The notes below the pieces were generated by a model. The model made no database searches and was not told where the DNA came from. It saw only the letters and a list, made by a program, of their open reading frames with translations. Position numbers and translations under genes: made by a program. This document shows positions 54,421-64,000 of a stretch of DNA of 64,000 bases, one piece after another (the stretch's first letter is position 1; the number at the start of each line of letters is the position of its first letter). This DNA comes from Kappaphycus alvarezii (lineage: Eukaryota; Rhodophyta; Florideophyceae; Gigartinales; Solieriaceae): contig NADL03000523.1 of the NCBI GenBank assembly GCA_002205965.3, positions 124,001 to 188,000 of the forward strand, written 5' to 3'.

Positions 54421-56686
54421 GAGGAGACGTTGGGACTTTGGATTTGAATGCGTTCATCGCAATATAATATATGCCTCATAAAATATCGGAACTGTATTTA
54501 GAGGAAAAATCGGATCACAATTTGGTGCTCCTTTTTCTTCGAAATTTTTTTTGGTGAAACAAAGACATTATGTCTGTTTCGAAGGAGCATAGCTCAAGAA
54601 CAGATCTCACGATGAAGGGAAGAATAATATTCGGAGTAAACCGGTTTGTAAGAACACCCATCAAAATTCTATTCGAACACTTTCAAGATTGAGCTATCTC
54701 ACTATTTGTAGTAACGGTAGCATATTAGTACAGTAGCGATATTTTTCGTGTACACTGAAGTAATTTTTTAGAAGAAATGTCCCCTTTTTTTATTTACATA
54801 TGTTCACATCCGTTAGAACAAGCCCTTCATACAACTCGCCAGTACCAATTGAGCGTACTTTTTGCAATATTTGTATAATACATTGTATACGATATATGGA
54901 ATATATCATTTTACCTCCTCTGTTGTTTAATTTTATGTAAATAGTTGCAATTGTGTCTAGAGACGACTGCTGGATAGTTTTCGAAATTTTTGTATTTTCG
55001 GTGAGTAGATTATTAAGATTCTTTGTTCGATTCTGGAGCTTCCTGTCTTCAACGTATAAATTGGAGTTATGTTAAGGACATTCAATTCTCTCGCGGTACA
55101 CTAGGGATACTTGAACTTGCCAAAGTAATTTCTTTCTAATTCCAAACCATTCCCTTTGCGTTTAAGGACCGAAACACTGGTATAGATAGCATATTTATAC
55201 TAATGCACTACCCTATACTTTCAAGGTCCCAAGAATTCTAACCATCAACAAGAAATTATCATCAGATCTTGGAGCTTAGGTATGACTTCAACCATGGAGA
55301 AGGTCCGGGATAGCTAAAAGTTCTAATTATCGGTGCTCCAATTTTTATACGGATCATATGAGGCGAGCCATAGTAGAGTGAGGCCTTACTACTCAGCACC
55401 AATTTTTTTTGGCGTGAATGGAGTACTCCTCCCAATCTTTTCTAAAGTGATAGGGAAGTACGGTCGCCTACATTTTCCCGTGCCCTTCTTTTCACCATGT
55501 TACTTTTATTTCTTTGTATTTTTTCTTTTTGCGTCTCTTAATCTTTTCTCAAAAAAGAAGAACCCTACAGCTTCCGCTCTATCTTTCCTGGCGAACAAAT
55601 ACTTTCTCTAGCCTGCTAATCTAGTTAATTTTCTAGCTTTTATAAGCTATTTTAACGAGATAGCAATGCTTTTGAAACTGCAATAAATTGTGTGTGACCC
55701 TACACGCTCATAACTTTAGAGAATTATTCCTAAATCGAAAGTGGATCTTTCTGGAAATTTTTGGGTTTCAATCACTAGAAACGAAATCATATCAAAAGAT
55801 GAGACATTACATGAAAGCCGTGAATTAGAAGCTTATCTCATTTGTATGCCACTTTGATCCGAGATAATGCCTTACAAACCCTCAAAGAGGCGTTCATCTT
55901 ATTAGTTGTTAAATTAAAAGATGATTATTGCGATATTTGCACATAATGTCTGGTCAGAGAATGTCAGAGATGAAACGGAAAATGAGTTCCGCCCTCGTAT
56001 GGGAGGCAATTTCAGAAAGGTCTTTTTTCAATTCGTTTGTGTTTTCAGAGTTTTCCACTATGATATCAGGTAGCTTTACTGTCCCTTTCACAATTATTAG
56101 GTCACATTATTTTACACCAAGTCACGGGATTTTATTGCTGTTGTAAAATGTCGAGCTTATGTTCTATTTGACTCGCCTTTTTCAAAATTGCTCCTTTATA
56201 TGTAATGAATAGGATGTCAGATAAGTTTAATACAAAATTCGAAAATAAATGGTCAATCCATATATTGAGGAGAACACATTAGTTGATTTTACTGTAGTGT
56301 AATGTCCCGTCGGACCAATACAAAGCATTCTTTACTGGCAGAAAACAAAAAGGCGTAGCCTTGGTAATTGCGCAAGTTTTAGGATCTTTACTAAGAGTTT
56401 AAATAGGGGAAAAGCGATGTCTGTCATCCCTGGGATTTTCTGAGGGGGATTATTCTCCGCGGGGATCAATTTCTCCTATCTATTTTGAGTATTGTAGTGA
56501 AAAATTTTTACTGAATTGTCTGTGTTGTCACTGAAAACCAAATGTCCCAGAGAACATGTTCCATCTCGGAGGTTTTCCCTGCGAAACCGCATGTGTGGGT
56601 GCGCGCAAACTCAGCGTTCCATGAATTTTCATTGGTTGCTACAAATATCCATGTCCACTGTACTGTGGACAATTTTTTAAGCAGAG
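54421..56686. other. Stretch with no identifiable gene
   Basis: Pyrimidine-rich sequence at about 55,380-55,620 gives a 92-codon + frame of low complexity. Nothing else noted. Confidence 0.4.
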
Positions 56687-58087
56687 TGTATTGTAAGAAA
56701 GGCCCTTTCCTTTCCACAAACTTCTGTCTTTTTCATTCCCGACCCCTGATTTTTCAAAAAGTCTCTTTCCACATATTTTATTTGAACAACAAAATCCTGA
56801 AACGCATTTCCCCCCTGAATAGTCCTTTTTTTCGTTTTCCCTCTAAGTATTTTTTCCCTCCTTTTCCGCAAAGAAATCTTCCTACTCGTGATCCGCTTTG
56901 TCATACAAATCCAGGTCCGATATTTTACTAAGCAGATTTTTATTATTGCCCTGGTTGCATGCAAACTTAAAGCTGCGGCATTGCCTCACATTTCCAATTT
57001 CGTCCAAGGCCGTGAAACTTTTCGAAAACATCGCCCTATTTAGAGTTCAACATCAACTTCGTTGAAGAAAAACACCAACCATCAACTACCCCATCGGTTC
57101 ACCCCCTTTTCTGCCTTTAACATGACCAACCTCCTCCCGTCCATCACCATTGCCAAGTCATCCAGAGCCCGCCACCCTTTCAACGCCCTGGCCTTGATAG
57201 CTTGTGGACCAAATAACTATGATGAATATCGTAGAAGAATGGGCTGGGAACCGGTTAGGTATTGGATCTGCTTCGAGGAGGCATAGGGGGAGATAGAGGA
57301 AGGTGAGGGAGGAGAGTAGATGGCAGAGGCTGATTCTGTGGCTAATGTCGAAGTATTGGGAGGTAAGGAGTACTTGCGGGACCTACGGGAACCAATAGTG
57401 TACAACGGTGGAGGAGCTGCTGCGGGAAACAGAGGAGAGAGCCAGGGATTAATCGCTATTTCCTACTTCTCTGGTGGGAATTAGGGGGAGGTTGAAGGTG
57501 ATGAGGAGGAACTGGCGGAGCTAGATATATCCAGGGAGGCTATTTATCATTCTGGGACATTCAACGGAATTCATTGGGACTGCATTGGGGTATGGATATT
57601 TTGGAATAGGTGTTTGGCTGTGATCTCGAGGACTAAGATTGTAAGGAGTAAATCTATATATTTATCCCCATAGCATCTACTAGTATTCTTTGTCATTCAC
57701 ATGATTCCATTTGATACATTTTGTGGTACTTAGTGTGTTTGTTTCAGACTTAAAGGCTAGCTAAAAAGTCTATATTGGCTGAGTAAACTGCTTACTCTTG
57801 TGGGGGTCAAGAAATTTGACAGACAACTTCAAATCAAGTCCCAAGTAGCTGGGAAGTTGAGAGTCAATTCCAGACCCAAGAACCATTTTTCTTACGCTTT
57901 TCACAGAACATGACTGGCAAAAACCCACTTCTTCTATACTCTTTTATAGCCCTCTCAACTGTCACCCTCACTCACTTCGTCATGTTCGCTCAAGTAAACC
58001 ACGGAAGCTCTTTTGTCGCGTGCATCACCACCTTCTTGGGCAATATGTTCTGAGTATCTCTTCTCCCAATGATTTATCGCTATGACA
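56687..58087 (+). mobile_element. Long LTR-like unit, copy C
   Basis: A 1.40-kb unit begins TGTATTGTAAGAAAGG (aligned to the start of copy D) and ends GCTATGACA (aligned to the TATCA end of the Ty3/gypsy LTR). It has a pyrimidine-rich leader, the acidic ORF from ATG 57,122, then the promoter/R/U5 segment with a mutated TATA (AAGTCTATATTGGCTGAG) and the block CTTCTTGGGCAAT...CTCTTCTCCCAATGATTTA. Copy D in the same orientation lies 3.1 kb downstream with Copia coding sequence between. Confidence 0.65.
57122..57550 (+). pseudogene. Acidic repeat-encoded protein, copy C (three TAG)
   Basis: The ATG at 57,122 is in a leader conserved with copy D (CCATCAACTACCCCATCGG upstream). The N-terminus MTNLLPSITIAKSS then HPFNALALIACGP aligns with copies D and E. 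The frame is interrupted only by TAG codons (57,284, 57,317 and 57,483) before alignment with D fades. The region after the first TAG keeps a glutamate-rich composition and the motif PIVYNGGGAA, matching TLVYNGGVAA in D. Function unknown. Confidence 0.5.
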
Positions 58088-59171
58088 TTACTTGGTTAGA
58101 TTGGCCCACTTATGTACCCAACTGCTATATTTTTAACATTGCGCAAGGCATCCAGTTGGTGCAGTGGACACACAGAATAGTTTGAGTAGAGATATGCATT
58201 AGTAACGTGTATGAATGCAACTGCTTTTGAGAAAATGAGTTTTCATGTGAATTTATGACGCGAGATCATTTTGAGTAGGCAAGCAACTGATTAGAGTTAC
58301 TACGGCACGTGTTTATTTAATATCGTGATGATTAGGTGCAGTCATTGCCATGTTATGTTAGAATGCGATCGGTACCATTCAAAGTGTGTAATTGCTGGAA
58401 AGTTTTATAGTTGCAGGTCGAGACTAATTATAGGGAGTACCTAAATTAAGATTGCGATACCGCCAAAAAAATTCTGGGTCGGATCTAGTGAAAGTATTAC
58501 TTTTTCTTACAGGTGATGGGCCCAGAATCACTGATTTCTTCCGTTACCCAAATTCTATTGCATATGTCTCACACCTCCGTCCGCCTACTCCTTAGCCTTT
58601 TCTCTCTACTTTATCCGTCGTTCTGACTAATTGGGGTGCGTCGAACATATTTTTAGTCGTTGTTGTTGTTTGCTTCGCTCTTTTCCATTGCTCCTTCAGC
58701 GCTTTATCGTGGTAGAGGTCCGACTTTTCTATCGTTTTCTGCTATCGATGCTTGTGTTTTCCAGTGGCTTCGATCCGTATCCGCCCGCTAGACTAACCGT
58801 GTTTCATCATTGATTGGGATCTCTGCGTTGTTTACGGGTTCTCAACCGAGAGATTAGGATCAGTTTCTCGTTAGATACTGAATACTTGCACTTTGCTTAG
58901 CCCTTGTTGAAGTCTTGGCAGCTGTGCTCGTGTGCTTATCATCTGTTCAATTTTGTGATTGACTTAATCTTGTGTTCGGTTCTTGTGCTGAGGTGGAAAG
59001 CTCTCGCAACAAGCGTCGATCCGTGTGACAGCGGAAGACTAAGTAAGGAAGGTATGCCCGCCAAGAAGCTAAGCGAAGAAGATTTGCTAGTTAATAGACT
59101 ACTGTTGAAATTTGCTTTTGTTTATATGTTATCAAGCCATCTATTAGGCATCTTCGTTACTTTTGCACAGC
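58088..59171. other. Possible 5' leader with no identifiable gene
   Basis: This lies between unit C and the Copia gag start. If C and D are the LTRs of the Copia sequence, it would be an unusually long leader. Otherwise it may contain that element's own decayed LTR. No second copy was found in the window. Confidence 0.35.
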
Positions 59172-61120
59172 ATGAACTGGTTTCGTGCGGTTAAAATTGA
59201 GGACTTTGCTCAGGACAACCTATATGTATGGACGCGGAAGATTGAACGGCTGCTTGTACTTAAAGACCCCGACGACCACCTTGATTCTGCCCGAACCACG
59301 GACCCAGCTGAACTGTCTGTTTAGAAGAAGCAACATGCCAAGGTCAGAACGTTTATCGTTCTCACTGTCAGTTATGAGCATTTACACACTTAAAGTGACT
59401 CCAAAATTTCCTTCGACCTGTCGAAACCCATTTTGATGCTTTCCGTCGCAAGAATCTGCTCAAAAATCAACTCCCAAAGTTCTTTCGACTGTGCTAAGAT
59501 GCGGGTTGTTCGAAAATGTTATAATTTACCAACGTGGTACTTTATCAGATATCGGAACTCAAGTATATGGAGGTTATTGTTAGCGTGGAGGAAATCGCTA
59601 TGATCATCCCTTTTTACTTTTAGAAAGATTCGAGTCGGTCATCATGGAATTAGAGAGAACAATTGGCTATATCCACACTCACTATAGAGTTTTTGAAGAA
59701 TCTTTTGCTGCAATGAAAACAGAGAATGAATGACCGCGCAAAGGAGTAGTCCAGAACGGAGCTAGCTTTGGTCGCAGGTAGTCGAAAAAGAGGGCTTTGT
59801 GTGCTACTTCTGTGTCACCAAAGGTCATATACAGAAGGACTGCTTCAAGAAGCCACGCGATGAGGCGAACAAAAACCAGGGTGCTGTTGCACACCCAAGT
59901 GTATACCATACTCATTGCGAAGAGTGCGGTAAGCAAAACAGTCATTCCGAATACGTTTGAATTAATACGAGTGATACTACCAAGACGACCAAGGTTGTCT
60001 TGATTGTTCACTGTGGTGCCTTCGTACAAATGGCCTGTAACAAATATATGTTCTAATCATACGAGAGCGAACCTGCTGCAGGCGTGAGTACTGGCCATGA
60101 TAGCAAGTTATATTCTCCTAGTAAAGGATTAATTGAGCAGGATGTAGGTGTTGAGGGGTGCATGTGCAAGGCAGTTGAAAGAAGTAGTGCCCGTGCAAAG
60201 TCTTCCATACCATCGAAATCTGCAATTTGTAACTTGTATGCTACAGTCGCGTTTGAAAAGCACAAGGTGCGCGTGTACAATGGCTCTCCTTTGATTGCAC
60301 GATGATACTGTGGATAAGGCGTGTAATACCTCTGTCATGCATTCTCGAAACGTGCTGATCCGGATAGCTCATTCTTGTCGTACCTGTAGATATGGAACGC
60401 TAGCATGGTTTAACTGAATGTTGGTGGAATCAACCAGACGCGTCGTGATTGCATAGGGTCAGGGCGGATGTTGATGTGCCACAAAAGCTGTATGTGTGTG
60501 AACATTGTGTTACGGGCAAGCCTATCCGCACTGCGACTACGAAGCAAAGGGCAGAGTGTAGAAACTAGTTCTTGTACCCCATTCACTCGGAAGTATGTGG
60601 TCTGATGGAGGTGGAACCTTTTAAAGGCTCGGTTTGCCTTGTTATATTCATCGACAGTTTCAGCAGGTTCCGTTTCTATTGCATGCTCAAGATCAAGAGA
60701 GACGTTACAGATATTGGTGAAATGACTCCTTTCTGTTCGGAACCTAAGTGTTACTCAGGTCAGGACTATTGCTCCCCAAAAGTGCGTACTTGGTGCGCTA
60801 CGAACGGAGAATGTTGGTGAGATAGTTTCGAAGAAATTTGCAAATGAACGTGGGTGACACGGCATTGAAAATAAGCGAACTATCCCTTAAAGTCGCAGCA
60901 GAACGGGCTCGCTGAAAGTTCAACTGCACACATGGATCTGGGCAGGTCAATGCTTCCAAACAATAAACTGTCCAAAAGCCCCTTGGAAGAAGCAAATAGC
61001 TTCACTTTGTATGTGTGGAACCAAGTGTTGTGCAAGTCTTTACCAAGTGCCATGACTCATATCAGTTGTGGCATAGACAGAAGCGTAACGTGACCCCCAT
61101 CTACGTATACTGAAGAGCAA
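59172..61120 (+). pseudogene. Decayed Copia gag to integrase between units C and D
   Basis: From ATG 59,172 a gag-like frame (MNWFRAVKIEDFAQDNLYVW) runs with stops and frameshifts. A perfect zinc knuckle, CX2CX4HX4C, is encoded at 59,802-59,843 (CYFCVTKGHIQKDC). A pre-integrase zinc block ends in YVCEHCVTGKPIRTATTKQ at about 60,480-60,550. Integrase core follows from 60,572 (HSEVCGLMEVEPFKGSVC, FIDSFSRFRFYCML). Integrase C-terminal pieces lie at 60,900-61,110 (ANSFTLYVWNQVLCKSLPSA). RT and RNase H are absent before copy D begins at 61,234. Confidence 0.8.
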
Positions 61121-61233
61121 TTACTTGTACAACATCATACAACAAAAACTGAAAAAACTCAGGTAACGCACCCTGCAGGCAGTTTTCATTGGACACACTG
61201 CTGAATGTAGTGGATTTAAGCATTCAAACGAGA

Positions 61234-62711
61234 TGTTGTTACAAAAATGGTCCGTTCTGTAGGAAAGCGGTACTCTCCACAAACTTCTGGTTTCTCCTTC
61301 CCTGTGAGTTTTCGAAAACAACTCTTCCCATCAATTTTCTTTCACGAACAAAATCATGACACAAAATTCCCCCATGATTCTAACTTCACTCTGCAACTCC
61401 ATTTCTATTTTGCCTTTAAGCATTTTGGTCCTCCTTTTTCAAAAAATAAATCTTTCGACTCGCGATCTACTTCGTCCTCCAAATTCAATTCCGATATTTT
61501 ATCAAGCCGACTTTTAGTTATTGCCCTTATTGCGTGCAAACTCAAAGCCGCTGCATTGCCTTACATTTTTATTTCGTCCAAGGCCGTGAAAATTTTCGGG
61601 TACCTCTCCCTATTCAAAGTTCGAGATCGACGTCGTTGACGAAAAAACCCCACCATCAACTACCCCATCGGCTCACCCCTTCTTTTTTTGCCCTCAACAT
61701 GACCAAACTCCACCCGTCCCTCACCGTCTCCAAGTCATGACGAGGCCGCCGCTCCCTCAACGGGCTGGCCCTGATGGCCAATGGACCAACATACTATGAT
61801 GAATGCTGTAGGGTAATGGACCGGGAACGAGTTCGGGAGTGTGTCCGCCGGTACTGTTTCGAGGAAGCAGAAGAGGAAGAGGAGGCGGAAGAGGAGGATA
61901 AAGATGAGGACTGGTTGGACCCGTGGGAGACACTAGTGTACAACGGTGGGGTAGCTGCTGTGGGGAGCAAAGGGGAGACTGAGGGAGAACTCGTCATCTC
62001 CGACTCTTCTGACAAGAATGAAGAGGAGAATGAAGAGGAGGACGAGGAGGACGAGGGGGAGTGAGACACGGGAAGTGCTGGAATGGCGGAAAGGAGGCCG
62101 GATAGCATGGAACAGGCGGTCCCGACGCTGGATCCGAACTGGGGTATCTATAGTGGTTTAGATATCTCCTAGGAGAAAATAGAGAATTATAAGCCGTTCG
62201 CGGATATTTGTCAGGACTGCTTTGAACGAATTGATAATTTTGGGAAATTATTTAGCTCTGATCTCGAGGACTAAGATTTAAAGAAGAAATATAGATATTT
62301 ATCTTGATAGTATCTGCCGTTAGTCTCTCTCGTTCACACGATTCCATTTGATGCATTTTGTCGTACTACGTGTGTTTGTTTGAGACTTTAGGGTTAGCCA
62401 AAAATTATGTACGAGCTGAGTAACCTACTTCCTCTTAGAGAGTTCAAGCATGTTGGCAGACAACTTAAAGCCAAGTCACGACTAGAAGGAAGTTGAGAGT
62501 CAAGTTCAGACCCAAGAACCAGTTTTATTACGCTGGTAACAGAGCATCAGTGGTAGACCCTGCTCCATCTATACGTGCTTGTAGCCCTCTCAATGTTTGT
62601 TGTTAATCTCCCCTTATTGATCGCTCAACTATACTACGGTATCAGTTTTGTCGCTTGCAACATCTTTTTCTTAGGGGAATTGGCTCTATATCTTCTTTCG
62701 ACTATCTACCA
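61234..62711 (+). mobile_element. Long LTR-like unit, copy D
   Basis: A 1.48-kb unit begins TGTTGTTACAAAAATGG and ends near TATCTACCA. It has a pyrimidine-rich segment (61,240-61,640), the conserved leader CCATCAACTACCCCATCGG, the most complete acidic ORF, and the promoter/R/U5 segment from about 62,280 (TTCACACGATTCC, GAGACTTTAGGGTTAGCC, GAAGTTGAGAGTCAA, TTGTCGCTTGCAACATC). It pairs with copy C as a possible 3' LTR. Confidence 0.65.
61699..62274 (+). pseudogene. Acidic repeat-encoded protein, copy D (most complete, three nonsense codons)
   Basis: A 191-codon frame runs from ATG 61,699 to TAA 62,272, interrupted by TGA 61,738, TGA 62,062 and TAG 62,170. The N-terminus (MTKLHPSLTVSKS, LNGLALMANGPTYYDE) is shared with C and E. 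A charged YCFEEAEEEEEAEEEDKDED region and a second acidic run follow. The tail GIYSGLDIS...PFADICQDC is shared with A. The TAG at 62,170 aligns with CAG at 13,270-13,272 of copy A, a C-to-T change. No known domain; two short conserved ends around an acidic middle suggest a small nuclear or regulatory-type protein, but that is a guess. Confidence 0.55.
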
Positions 62712-63439
62712 CTACTAGTGGTTTCCATACCACTGTCAAGTCCCTTTTTCACCCTGGCACGCCATATCCGAGAAGGAACTGCCCGCAAACACTCGTTGAA
62801 CGTGGCGATCATATCTTGCACTGCTGGAATGGAGCCCAAAAGATCAAAAAGCATGATCGTCAAGTAACCCTTCTCGCAAAAGATCTCACATGAGCTGCTC
62901 GTCAACCTTTCGTAGAACCACTCCATGGTCTCCACCGCACAAGACGAGATATCCAGGCAATGAGAAGCAGCGAAGGGACCGACTTTTTTGATATTATCTT
63001 CGTGAATCACCTCCCTCCCTCAACAGGAGAGTAAGGACCACCTAACCGATGTCCTCTCTGAATGCGGCGAAAAATGAAAAGCAGAGAAGATTTAATTCCT
63101 TTATAGCGACCTCCACAAGGTGTAGGCTCGTGTCTGTGCCAATCTTCACTCTTGGCGTGAATGTAAATAAATTTTCCGAGACTGGGTTACCGAGTCGGCC
63201 CATACGCGGTAATCAATTCTTTCCGCCTTTTCTCTTTACTTCTGACCCTTTCCCACAATCGCCTCATAAAATAAGTCCCCCGACCTGCCATTGAGCTCCT
63301 TTTTTCCCGCCAACCGCAGCTGTCTTCGTCGCTAACGGCTACTGCCTTTTTCGAGCGTTGTGCTTTGCCCGCCTGCGATGAATCGCTCCAATCTGTGATC
63401 ACAAGTGAATTCATGCTTTCTAAGTCTGATTTGTTGTTC
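62712..63439. other. Unassigned open frames, minus strand
   Basis: Minus-strand frames at 62,702-63,010 (VGPFAASHCLDISSCAVETM) and 63,187-63,441 look more protein-like than most short frames here, but they lack ATG starts or are separated by stops. I recognise no domain. They might be two exons or gag pieces of an unidentified element. Confidence 0.3.
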
Positions 63440-63555
63440 ATTTCTACAGCAGGACCCTACCGAGCACGGCTCCTCTCCGTTCGCACATCCTCATCCTCTT
63501 CCGTTTTCTCTTCGATCTATCACTCCCATCGCTGTACGTTAATTTCCTTTCTTGC
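63440..63555 (+). pseudogene. RLE-type non-LTR element scrap
   Basis: The + strand encodes RARLLSVRTSSSSSVFSS then HSHRCTLIS, which aligns with ERARLLSVRTKSSCSLFTAL and HPHHGTPLAS in the RLE element C-terminus at 16,574-16,888 (minus strand). The match is short but position-consistent. It is a further copy of the same non-LTR family. Confidence 0.45.
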
Positions 63556-63668
63556 TTGAAAGGTCCCATTGGCTATCAATCTTGATATCGTTATATTCCC
63601 TGGACCTATTCGTTTTATGGTCTACTCCAAGCTCGGTATTTAGTAGAATTGTGGAATTAATGAAAACG

Positions 63669-63780
63669 TGTTCACTAACGGAATTATGGAATTATTCCAT
63701 TCCATAATTCTATTCCATTCCTGCGGTCAGGTATTACAGACTCGAAATGACAGATTAGTAAATTATTTCATTAGTGAACA
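63669..63780. mobile_element. 112-bp inverted-repeat element with internal hairpin
   Basis: Perfect 10-bp termini TGTTCACTAA (63,669-63,678) and TTAGTGAACA (63,771-63,780) enclose a second perfect 12-bp hairpin (GAATTATGGAAT at 63,681-63,692 and its complement at 63,699-63,710). Imperfect complementarity extends the termini to about 20 bp. It has the size and shape of a small MITE. No clear target-site duplication. Confidence 0.55.
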
Positions 63781-64000
63781 AAGCGTAGTACCCTTCGAAG
63801 GGTAGTGCCCGTACAAGGAAAGAAATTTTCGTGCGGCATTCTACACGCTGCAGCCGTTGCTTTGTCACTACAATTAGGCGAGATGGACCATCTGCTTAGT
63901 TCCTAGCTGTTAAATCATACCAGAATTTACTCATGACGCTTTCGGAGTGTACACTCACTGACCGGATCCTGCGGTTAACACATAAGAAACGATTTTCGTA

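Noticed and set aside
61794..62108. 104-codon serine-rich minus-strand frame
   Set aside because: It is the complement of the Glu/Asp-rich ORF of copy D; the plus-strand frame is conserved in other copies.

Overview
This is repeat-rich, AT-rich eukaryotic DNA. Almost everything I can identify is a transposable element, and I found no host gene, tRNA, rRNA or CRISPR array. The mix is Ty1/copia relics, a structurally complete but internally deleted Ty3/gypsy element, a copia-like element whose gag-protease-integrase segment resembles a lineage common in fungi and oomycetes, and fragments of a non-LTR element with a restriction-like endonuclease (RLE). It suggests a fungus, oomycete or other TE-laden eukaryote. 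The sequence alone does not fix the species.

Layout. 0.47-2.6 kb: decayed Copia, + strand, gag to integrase. 2.6-10.8 kb: no identifiable gene. 10.8-12.65 kb: Copia debris, - strand, with a frameshifted RT and a 3' LTR. 12.64-13.85 kb: copy A of a long LTR-like unit carrying an acidic ORF. 14.0-16.04 kb: copia-like gag-PR-IN in one frame with three nonsense codons and an intact D,D(35)E triad. 16.2-16.9 kb: RLE element C-terminus, - strand. 17,398-22,781: Ty3/gypsy element with two 720-bp LTRs, PBS, PPT, Gag-PR ORF, in-frame UAG and a drastically shortened Pol that ends in two copies of an unrecognised domain. 22.8-23.5 kb: RLE RT piece abutting another element's gag. 24.7-28.8, 33.0-38.9 and 40.7-45.6 kb: three LTR-flanked Copia relics. 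29.4-30.6, 53.4-54.4, 56.7-58.1 and 61.2-62.7 kb: further copies (B, E, C, D) of the ORF-bearing long LTR unit. Copies C and D bracket a Copia gag-to-integrase region at 59.2-61.1 kb in the same orientation. 63.4-63.8 kb: another RLE scrap and a 112-bp inverted-repeat element.

Most promising observations. (1) The Ty3/gypsy deletion derivative fuses the N-terminus of RT in frame to the C-terminus of integrase, and appends a duplicated domain I cannot assign. (2) A dispersed unit combines a conserved acidic ORF with a promoter/R/U5-like segment that it shares with the LTR of the Ty3/gypsy element. (3) Nonsense codons in these elements are explained, where paralogues allow a check, by C-to-T change at glutamine codons.
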